Source of the DNA: Pseudomonas sp. H3(2019) | Lineage (GTDB): Bacteria; Pseudomonadota; Gammaproteobacteria; Pseudomonadales; Pseudomonadaceae | Direction: 5' to 3' | DNA length: 64,000 bases | NCBI RefSeq assembly: GCF_007713465.1 | Contig: NZ_VMSG01000020.1 | Coordinates: forward strand, 1-64,000 | Shown: positions 8,705 to 14,859 of the stretch, in pieces | How positions within the stretch are numbered: position 1 is the first letter of the stretch | How the letters are laid out: each line of letters begins with the position of its first letter | Program-made: the position numbers and the translations under genes | The notes under the pieces: generated by a model | The model's database searches: none | What the model was told of the DNA's origin: nothing | Seen by the model: the letters and a program-made list of their open reading frames with translations, nothing else

Positions 8705-9163
8705 ATGCACTCATCAGATCGCATCGAAAGAAAGATCCTGCTCAAGGCTCCACGCTCCACCGTCTGGCGCGCCCTGGCCAATGCCGAATCCTTCGGCAAG
8801 TGGTTTGGTGTCGCGCTCGAAGGCAAACGCTTTGTTGCCGGTGAGCGAACCCGGGGGCAAATCACTTATCCGGGCTATGAACATCTGGTCTGGGACGTGC
8901 AGGTGGCGCGGGTCGAGCCCGAGCGGGTGTTTGCGTTCCGTTGGCATCCGTATCCGGTGGACCCGACCGTGGACTATGCGTCGGAGCCCACCACCCTGGT
9001 GCTGTTCGAGCTCGAGGACATGAAGGACTGCACGTTGCTGAAGGTTGTCGAGTCCGGTTTCGATAACATTCCGGCAGAACGCCGTCTGAAAGCCTTCCGC
9101 ATGAACAGTCGCGGTTGGGATGATCAAATGACCAACATCGAGACGTACCTTGCCACCCCCTGA
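8705..9163 (+). CDS. SRPBCC/AHSA1-type protein
   Basis: 152 residues of the AHSA1 (Aha1 C-terminal-like) START-like fold: IERKILLKAPRSTVWRALAN at the start, the FGKWFG motif, and a C-terminal helix ending WDDQMTNIETYL. A strong AGGAGG site (8693-8698) precedes the ATG. Proteins of this type bind small hydrophobic ligands in a cavity; no ligand is evident. It is followed directly by an ArsR-type regulator, the standard two-gene pairing in which the regulator controls the operon. Confidence 0.88.
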   Translation: MHSSDRIERKILLKAPRSTVWRALANAESFGKWFGVALEGKRFVAGERTRGQITYPGYEHLVWDVQVARVEPERVFAFRWHPYPVDPTVDYASEPTTLVLFELEDMKDCTLLKVVESGFDNIPAERRLKAFRMNSRGWDDQMTNIETYLATP

Positions 9164-9179
9164 CGCCTTAACGCTGGAT

Positions 9180-9512
9180 ATGCCGTCGGCCACTACTGCG
9201 CTGGGCCGCTCGGCACTGACCTTCGCCGCACTCGGCGACGAAACCCGGCTGCGGTTGCTCGACGTGTTGTGCGGCGGCGGGGCGATGTCGATCGCGCAGC
9301 TGACAGCCGGCACCGACATCAGCCGCCAGGCCGTGACCAAACACTTGCAGGTGCTGGCTGACGCCGGCCTGGTGCGTGACACCAAGCGGGGGCGTGAACG
9401 CCGGTGGGTATTCGAGCCGACGCAACTGGACGAGGCCCGCCGCTCGCTGGAAGTGATCAGCCAGCAGTGGGACCACGCGTTGGTGAATCTGAAATCCTTT
9501 GTCGAACAATGA
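9180..9512 (+). CDS. ArsR-family winged-helix regulator
   Basis: About 110 residues from the ATG at 9180. The HTH is clear: FAALGDETRLRLLDVL, SIAQLTAGTDISRQAVTKHL, then a KRGRERRW wing. The cysteine pair of metal-sensing ArsR is absent, as is usual for the sub-group paired with AHSA1 proteins. A TTG at 9150 in the same frame would overlap the upstream gene's stop by translational coupling; neither start has a clear ribosome site. It presumably regulates its own operon with the SRPBCC gene. Confidence 0.85.
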   Translation: MPSATTALGRSALTFAALGDETRLRLLDVLCGGGAMSIAQLTAGTDISRQAVTKHLQVLADAGLVRDTKRGRERRWVFEPTQLDEARRSLEVISQQWDHALVNLKSFVEQ

Positions 9513-9548
9513 ATTGCGAGCCGTATCTGACGCACTGCTCGCGACTCG

Positions 9549-9569
9549 GAGGCTTGAGGCTTGAGGCTT
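9549..9569. repeat. Three tandem copies of a 7-mer
   Basis: GAGGCTT is repeated three times head to tail (9549-9555, 9556-9562, 9563-9569), followed by a partial fourth copy. It lies in the non-coding gap after the ArsR gene and upstream of the first RsmX-like RNA. No function is assigned. Confidence 0.7.
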
Positions 9570-9673
9570 GAGGTGCCTAAGGGTTTTCGGAAGTGCTGCA
9601 ATGGCGAATGTCTTACACGAAGTAGTAGCTATGTCTCCTGTTTCAGATTGGATCCGAAGCGTAATCTACACCC

Positions 9674-9785
9674 ATCAACTGAAGCGCAGGACGCGCTCAG
9701 GGTCATGGATGATCGACCATTTGCAAGGATCGCAGCGACAGGATGTCGTCATGGTCTTGAAAACCCGCTTCGGCGGGTTTTTTTT
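9674..9785 (+). ncRNA. rsmX: RsmX-type CsrA/RsmA-sequestering sRNA, copy 1
   Basis: About 112 nt. It carries GGA motifs in the loops of small hairpins (gcgcAGGAcgcgc, gtcatGGAtgat, tgcAAGGAtcgca, cgacAGGAtgtcg) and ends in a strong rho-independent terminator (AACCCGC/GCGGGTT stem with a T8 tail). This is the architecture of the RsmX/Y/Z RNAs, which titrate RsmA/RsmE under GacS/GacA control. A CTTACA half-site lies 55 nt upstream (9612-9617), at the distance expected for the GacA upstream element (consensus TGTAAG-N6-CTTACA), although the left half is poor. The 5' end is estimated from alignment with copy 2. Confidence 0.8.
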
Positions 9786-9895
9786 GCCTGCGGGAAATGG
9801 CCGTTTGTAGCTTGACCTGACGCATAGCCAATGGCTTACGCACGGCAGATGGTATGTCGTCTTTTGCGCCTGTGGTTTTCGGCCTATTCTGACTC

Positions 9896-10008
9896 CATCA
9901 ACTGCAGCGCAGGACGCGCTCAGGGTCATGGATGACCGACCATTTGCAAGGAATGCAGCGACAGGATGTCGTCATGGTCTTGGAAAACCCGCTTCGGCGG
10001 GTTTTTTT
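9896..10008 (+). ncRNA. rsmX: RsmX-type CsrA/RsmA-sequestering sRNA, copy 2
   Basis: About 113 nt and almost identical to the copy 222 bases upstream, with only about half a dozen differences. All four hairpin GGA motifs are kept, the third becomes a perfect tgcAAGGAAtgca hairpin, and a fifth GGA appears just before the terminator. The terminator is the same AACCCGC/GCGGGTT stem with a T7 tail. A CTTACG half-site lies 55 nt before the start (9835-9840), the same spacing as in copy 1. The retained spacing and structure show that both copies are probably expressed and Gac-controlled. Confidence 0.8.
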
Positions 10009-10192
10009 ATGAGCGCTGTAAAAGTCCGTATCAGAACATCGCCGGGCTCGGCACTTTGCGGCAGCGCTTCAAATTCGGTCGATGAGCCCGGACCAGAATG
10101 TCACACGCGGTCTGAGTCGTTGAACTAGCGGCGTAAATCCAGAAAAAACCGGTAATAGGAACATGAATCTCCAGTTGCGAATACAGGTATGT

Positions 10193-10212
10193 GCCTACCA
10201 AATCAGGTAGGT
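10193..10212. promoter_or_regulatory. lux-box-like palindrome upstream of darABC
   Basis: The element fits NNCT-N12-AGNN with a symmetric core CTACC-AAATCA-GGTAG, resembling the boxes bound by LuxR-type quorum-sensing regulators in Pseudomonas. It lies in a gene-free stretch (10009-10571), about 360 bases before the darA start, so any promoter using it would make a long leader. No other clear signal was seen in that stretch. A simple hairpin is the alternative. Confidence 0.4.
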
Positions 10213-10571
10213 TTACACCGCTTCTGTTCCGGGTAGAGTCTGTCATCACAAGACGGGGACAACTCCGACTCTAACACCACTCCTTATTTATTCCGTGCCT
10301 GCAAAGGGGCGGAAGGATTTGCGTTTTCGAGTGGGCGTGTACCGGCTTATTAAAGTCAACTAATAAAGTGTGCAGTCAGCGCGTTATTTCTCGTGTGGGT
10401 ATTTCAGTTTTACGGTCATGACAGGCTCAATCCGGCAGCAATGGAGTGCGGTGTGCCTGTCTTCAGTTTTTTAGTTGGCTGTTTATAAAAAACATAACTG
10501 TCACATTACTTGAAAAAGGTGGCGGTACTTTCGATGTGCTCAGGGTTTGGATCAAGAAGGTCAGTGGGCTT

Positions 10572-11528
10572 ATGAAAAGAGTGTTGGTGGTGCGCTATTC
10601 CCAAAGCGGGCAGTTGACTTCAGTGATTGAAAGTCTCATTGCGCCGCTGCGCGATGATCAAGAAGTCAGTCTTCAAGAAGTTATATTAAAACCGGCTACG
10701 GCTTATCCTTTTCCCTGGCCGGTCACGCGCTTCTTCGATGTGTTTCCCGAAACCGTTCAACTTGCACCTCCTGTCATAGAACCCTTGGGCCTTGAATATG
10801 AAGAGCCTTTCGATCTGGTCATTCTGGCTTATCAGGTGTGGTACCTGTCGCCGTCGCCGCTGATAACGGCGTTTTTGAAAAGTGTCGAGGGCAAGCGGCT
10901 GCTGGCGGGTCGCCCGGTGGTCACGGTCATTGCCTGCCGGAACATGTGGTTGATGGCCCAGGAAGCGGTCAAGGGCCTGCTGCTGGAAGCGGGCGCACAC
11001 CTGCGCGACAACGTGGTGTTTACGGACCGCGCCAATACTTTTGCGACGTTGATCACCACCCCGCGCTGGATGTTTACCGGGCGGCGTGAGTCCTTTCTCG
11101 GGTTGCCCAGGGCGGGGGTCAGTGACGTCGATATTCAAGGAGCTTCGCGATTTGGCGTGGCACTACGCAATGCACTTTATAACGATCAGGAAACACAGGA
11201 TGCACCCATGCTCAACGGTTTGGGGGCTGCTGTTGTCAATCCTGGACTGATTCTCAGCGAGCGCGCGGCTTATCGGGGGTTTAGGTTCTGGTCTGGACTT
11301 ATCTGCCGATACGGTCAATACGGACGTTGGCTAAGAACGTTGTTGTTGGGCGTGTTTATCGTCTACTTGATGCTCGTCATCATGACTGTTTTACCGATAT
11401 CGCTGGTGTTACGTCGTTTGCTTAGTCCCTTGATCCGGGCGCGCCTGGATCAATTGAAACACTATTATGAACAGCCGTCCGGCTCGCAACTAAACCTTAA
11501 AACTGAAAGAGTGAAGCGCTATGAATGA
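10572..11528 (+). CDS. darA: DarA, flavodoxin-like dialkylresorcinol biosynthesis protein
   Basis: About 318 residues from the ATG at 10572. The frame is open upstream to 10446, but the fold starts at MKRVLVVRYSQSGQL, where the SxSGQL loop is a flavodoxin-type FMN phosphate loop. A C-terminal hydrophobic segment (LLLGVFIVYLMLVIMTVLP) suggests membrane attachment. It is followed by a KAS III gene with an 8-base overlap and an ACP gene, the gene order of the dialkylresorcinol cluster darABC. DarA is assigned to aromatising the cyclohexanedione made by DarB; an FMN-binding fold fits that oxidation. Confidence 0.8.
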   Translation: MKRVLVVRYSQSGQLTSVIESLIAPLRDDQEVSLQEVILKPATAYPFPWPVTRFFDVFPETVQLAPPVIEPLGLEYEEPFDLVILAYQVWYLSPSPLITAFLKSVEGKRLLAGRPVVTVIACRNMWLMAQEAVKGLLLEAGAHLRDNVVFTDRANTFATLITTPRWMFTGRRESFLGLPRAGVSDVDIQGASRFGVALRNALYNDQETQDAPMLNGLGAAVVNPGLILSERAAYRGFRFWSGLICRYGQYGRWLRTLLLGVFIVYLMLVIMTVLPISLVLRRLLSPLIRARLDQLKHYYEQPSGSQLNLKTERVKRYE

Positions 11529-12672
11529 TTCGTTTGCCTATATCACTAAGACGTCCACGTTCATGCCGGGTGAGGCGGTGGATAACGATACTATGGAAAG
11601 CATCCTCGGTTATGTGGGCGGGCGTCCTTCGAGGTCGCGGCAAGTGGTGCTGCGCAATAATGGTATTAAACAGCGTTACTACGTACTTGACCGGGAAACC
11701 GGTATTGCAAAGTTTACCAACGCCGACATCACCGCCTTGGCGGTCAAAGGCCTGGTGGGTGATGACTTTGCGCTGGATAACATCGAGTGCTTGTCGACCG
11801 GCACCAGCTTGCCTGACCAACTCATGCCTAACCATGGCGTCATGGTGCATGGCGTATTGGGCAATAAACCCTGTGAAGTGGTATCCACGGCGGGTATCTG
11901 CCTGGCGGGTCTGACGGCCCTGAAATACGCGTATCTGTCGGTACTCTCGGGGTCCACAAAAAATGCGGTTGCAACCGCTTCCGAGGTTCCTTCACCGGTG
12001 CTGCATGCGCGCAATTTCGACAGTGAAAATGAAGCGTTGGTCGCCCAGTTGGCGGCGCGGCCAGAGATCGCGTTCGAGAAAGACTTCCTGCGCTGGATGC
12101 TGTCAGACGGTGCCGGTGCGTTCCTCATCGAAAACAAACCACGGGCCAGCGGCACTTCGCTGCGAATCGATTGGATCGACATCTTCTCCTACGCCGATCA
12201 GCTCCCGACCTGCATGTACGCCGGCGCGGAAAAAACCGACGGCGATGAACTGACGGGCTGGAAACAGCTGAGCCCGGCGCAATGGGGCGAGCGCTCGACG
12301 TTCGCGATCAAGCAGGACGTGCGTCTGTTGAATGAAAACGTGGTGAATTACACCCTTGGCAAACCGCTGCGCCAAGTCATGGTCAAGCGCAACCTCTCCT
12401 CGGAGGCCATTGACTGGTTCTTGCCGCACATGTCTTCGGAATACTTCCGTAAACCGATAGCGCAATGCCTGGAAGACAACGAGCTGGCGATTCCTCAGGA
12501 GCGTTGGTTCACCAATCTGGCGGAGCGGGGCAACACCGGGGCGGCCTCGATCTACATCATGGTCCATGAGCTGATCGAGTCCGGGCGCCTGAGCAAAGGT
12601 CAGAAAATTCTGTGCTTCGTCCCGGAAAGCGGGCGGTTCTCAGGTGGTTTCATGCACCTCACAGTGATGTAA
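11521..12672 (+). CDS. darB: DarB, KAS III-type ketosynthase for dialkylresorcinols
   Basis: 383 residues of the thiolase/KAS III fold. The catalytic triad is visible: Cys127 in STAGICLAG, His in WFLPHMSSEYF and Asn in AERGNTGAAS. In characterised clusters DarB performs the head-to-head condensation and cyclisation of two fatty-acid-derived beta-keto acyl chains. It overlaps darA by 8 bases, indicating translational coupling, and darC follows after 38 bases. The divergence of its N-terminus from FabH fits a dedicated secondary-metabolism enzyme. Confidence 0.88.
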   Translation: MNDSFAYITKTSTFMPGEAVDNDTMESILGYVGGRPSRSRQVVLRNNGIKQRYYVLDRETGIAKFTNADITALAVKGLVGDDFALDNIECLSTGTSLPDQLMPNHGVMVHGVLGNKPCEVVSTAGICLAGLTALKYAYLSVLSGSTKNAVATASEVPSPVLHARNFDSENEALVAQLAARPEIAFEKDFLRWMLSDGAGAFLIENKPRASGTSLRIDWIDIFSYADQLPTCMYAGAEKTDGDELTGWKQLSPAQWGERSTFAIKQDVRLLNENVVNYTLGKPLRQVMVKRNLSSEAIDWFLPHMSSEYFRKPIAQCLEDNELAIPQERWFTNLAERGNTGAASIYIMVHELIESGRLSKGQKILCFVPESGRFSGGFMHLTVM

Positions 12673-12710
12673 AAGAATCCAACGGATCACTTGATTCAAC
12701 ACGCCAGGGA

Positions 12711-12968
12711 ATGGATATGGATACGATCGAACAACGTGTAAAAAAAGTGGTGGCTCGGGAATTGGGCGTTGACGAAGCGCGCGTTCAGAACACGAGCACT
12801 TTTGGCGAAGACCTGGAAGCGGACTCGCTGGCGAGGGTCGAACTGGTACTGGCGCTTGAAGCCGAGTTCGATATCACAATCCCGGATGACCAGGCCGATG
12901 GGCTGCAAAGCGTTCAGCTGAGCATCGATTACATCCGCCAGGCGTGTGAAAGCGCCGCCATGGCCTAA
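12711..12968 (+). CDS. darC: DarC, dedicated acyl carrier protein
   Basis: 85 residues from the ATG at 12711 (another ATG at 12717). The ACP fold is clear: MDTIEQRVKKVVARELGVD, the phosphopantetheine serine in EADSLARVEL, and the acidic helix II. AGGGA precedes the start. It is the last gene of the dar operon and presumably carries the acyl substrate for DarB. It is followed by an imperfect inverted repeat. Confidence 0.9.
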   Translation: MDMDTIEQRVKKVVARELGVDEARVQNTSTFGEDLEADSLARVELVLALEAEFDITIPDDQADGLQSVQLSIDYIRQACESAAMA

Positions 12969-12975
12969 ACGTTAA

Positions 12976-13036
12976 GAAGAGGAGGTGACCAACGTCTGGT
13001 TGGCTGGCCAGATAAGCGACGTCGGTTCACCTCTTC
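12976..13036. terminator. Imperfect inverted repeat after darC
   Basis: Arms at 12976-12990 and 13024-13036 (GAAGAGG...CCTCTTC) enclose a loop of about 33 bases. It lies between convergent darC and inhA. There is no T-tail, so it is at best a weak terminator. Confidence 0.3.
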
Positions 13037-13055
13037 CTTCAATGCAGGCCGTAAT

Positions 13056-13742
13056 TCAAACCCGATCCAGACGCGCTGCCGCACGCTGGGTTATCTCGGT
13101 ACGAAGCTTCAGCGATGGCGCGGAGCGGCGATTGGCTTCTTCCAGAACCTCACGCGGCGCGGTATCGGGGCTGCCCGAATTGAAGGGCGGTGCGGGCGCG
13201 TATTCGAGTTGCAACTGCACCAGTTGCGCAGTGTCATTGCCATACAACTCAGCGGCCAGGGTCAGGGCAAAATCTATACCGGCAGTTATTCCGCCACCGG
13301 TCAGCAGATTGCCGTCGCGTACCACCCGATCCCGAACCGGGATGGCGCCCAATAGACTCAGCAATTCATGATAGGCCCAGTGGGTCGTCGCCCGTTTTCC
13401 CTTGAGCAATCCCGCCGCACCGAGTACCAATGCGCCGGTACACACCGAGGTCACGTAGCGTGCCTGGGCGGCGTATTTGCGAATGAACGCCAGGGTTTGC
13501 GGATCTTCCATCAACGGCCCGACGCCGCTGCCTCCGGGGATGCAAATCACATCCAGGTCGGGGCAGTCATCGAACGTAGTGGTCGGCGTCAGGACCAGGC
13601 CGGTGCTTGCCGTCACGGGGACCAGGTCCTTCCAGATCAAATGCACCTTTACGTCCGGCAGCGAGGCCAACACATCGTAAGGTCCGGTCAGGTCCAGTTG
13701 CTGCACCTGTGGAAACAACAGAAAACCGATCTGCAACGTCAT
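13056..13742 (-). CDS. inhA: Isonitrile hydratase (DJ-1/PfpI superfamily)
   Basis: 228 residues, the same length as the characterised P. putida isonitrile hydratase, which converts isonitriles to N-substituted formamides. The nucleophile-elbow cysteine is Cys101 in TSVCTGALVLGAAG, the position reported as essential in that enzyme. The FLLFPQVQQLDLTGPYDV start is typical of the subfamily. It is divergent from a GlxA-type regulator across a 109-base gap that carries an inverted repeat. Other DJ-1 family activities cannot be excluded by sequence alone. Confidence 0.8.
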   Translation of the reverse strand: MTLQIGFLLFPQVQQLDLTGPYDVLASLPDVKVHLIWKDLVPVTASTGLVLTPTTTFDDCPDLDVICIPGGSGVGPLMEDPQTLAFIRKYAAQARYVTSVCTGALVLGAAGLLKGKRATTHWAYHELLSLLGAIPVRDRVVRDGNLLTGGGITAGIDFALTLAAELYGNDTAQLVQLQLEYAPAPPFNSGSPDTAPREVLEEANRRSAPSLKLRTEITQRAAARLDRV

Positions 13743-13812
13743 GACGCTATCTCCTTGGTCTGCGTGTTCACACCTTTATTGGGTGGACGGTTTGACTGTA
13801 GGCTCGTAGGAT

Positions 13813-13848
13813 TTGGCGCATACGCCAATCAGCCCTCGAATTACGCCA
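13813..13848. promoter_or_regulatory. Inverted repeat plus extra half-site between inhA and the GlxA-type regulator
   Basis: A perfect TTGGCG-CATA-CGCCAA palindrome (13813-13828) is followed by a third half-site, ACGCCAA (13842-13848), just before the regulator's ATG. The second and third half-sites are about two helical turns apart. This is a likely operator for the adjacent AraC-type regulator controlling itself and inhA. Confidence 0.5.
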
Positions 13849-13851
13849 ATC

Positions 13852-14850
13852 ATGCCGAACTCACCGAAAACCGTTCATGTGCTGGCCTTCGCCAATGTGC
13901 AATTGCTCGACGTCACCGGGCCATTGCAGGTGTTTGCCTCGGCCAATGACATGGCCGCGCAGCGAGGATTACCGCCGCCCTATGCGCCGACGGTGATTGC
14001 TGGTGGCGGCGGGGCGGTGATGTCCTCGGCCGGCTTGGCGCTGTTGGCCGAACCGTTGCCGAGCGAGTCTTCCGATACGCTGATCATCGCGGGCGGCTGG
14101 GGTGTTTACACGGCGGCCGAAGACGCTGTGCTGGTGGATTGGGTGCGTCAACAGGCTGCGGTTTCCCGGCGTGTGGCGTCGGTGTGTACTGGGGCGTTTT
14201 TACTGGCCGCCAGCGGCTGGCTCGACGGTCGTCGCGTGGTCACCCACTGGACCCGCTGCGATCAGCTGGCGCAAAAGCACCCGCAACTGCGGGTCGAGCC
14301 CAACCCGATCTTTATCAACGACGGCCCGGTCTGGACCTCGGCCGGGGTTACGGCCGGCATCGACCTGGCGTTGGCGCTGGTGGAAGCAGATCTTGGGCGC
14401 GGAATTGCCCTGGAAGTCGCCCGGCAACTGGTGGTGTTCCTCAAGCGCCCGGGTGGCCAGTCGCAGTTCAGCGTGACCCTGGACCTGCAACAGCACGGCA
14501 ACCGCTTTGATGAGTTGCACGCCTGGATCGCCGAAAACCTCAGCGTGGACCTCGGCATCCCGGCGCTGGCGCTGCAAGCGGGTATGAGCGAGCGCAGCTT
14601 CATCCGGCACTATCGCGTCGACACTGGCCAGACCCCTGCGCGGGCGATCGAACTGATCCGCGTCGAAACCGCACGACGATTGCTGAGTGACACCGGAGTG
14701 CCGATCAAACGGATTGCCGTGCAATGCGGGTTCGGCAGCGAAGAAACCCTGCGCCGCAGTTTCCTGCGGGCCATGGGCGTGACCCCGCAGGCGTATCGCG
14801 AACGGTTTTCGCGCGAAGACTCCTGTGCTACAGAGGTCTTCGAGATTTAA
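13852..14850 (+). CDS. GlxA-type transcriptional regulator (DJ-1 domain + AraC HTH)
   Basis: About 332 residues from the ATG at 13852. Residues 1-190 form a DJ-1/PfpI-like amidotransferase domain (VASVCTGAFLLAASGWLDG with its cysteine). Residues 220-320 form an AraC double HTH (IPALALQAGMSERSFIRHY and IKRIAVQCGFGSEETLRRSF). Regulators of this architecture respond to small amines or similar effectors. It is divergent from the inhA gene, itself a DJ-1 protein, and the shared gap carries a palindrome overlapping its promoter, so autoregulation and inhA control are likely. An upstream TTG at 13813 would fall inside the palindrome and is unlikely. Confidence 0.88.
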   Translation: MPNSPKTVHVLAFANVQLLDVTGPLQVFASANDMAAQRGLPPPYAPTVIAGGGGAVMSSAGLALLAEPLPSESSDTLIIAGGWGVYTAAEDAVLVDWVRQQAAVSRRVASVCTGAFLLAASGWLDGRRVVTHWTRCDQLAQKHPQLRVEPNPIFINDGPVWTSAGVTAGIDLALALVEADLGRGIALEVARQLVVFLKRPGGQSQFSVTLDLQQHGNRFDELHAWIAENLSVDLGIPALALQAGMSERSFIRHYRVDTGQTPARAIELIRVETARRLLSDTGVPIKRIAVQCGFGSEETLRRSFLRAMGVTPQAYRERFSREDSCATEVFEI

Positions 14851-14859
14851 GGCTTGCGC

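Noticed and set aside
10031..10249. 72-codon minus-strand frame downstream of the second RsmX-like RNA
   Set aside because: No ribosome site, no domain, and it contains the palindrome at 10193; more likely non-coding.
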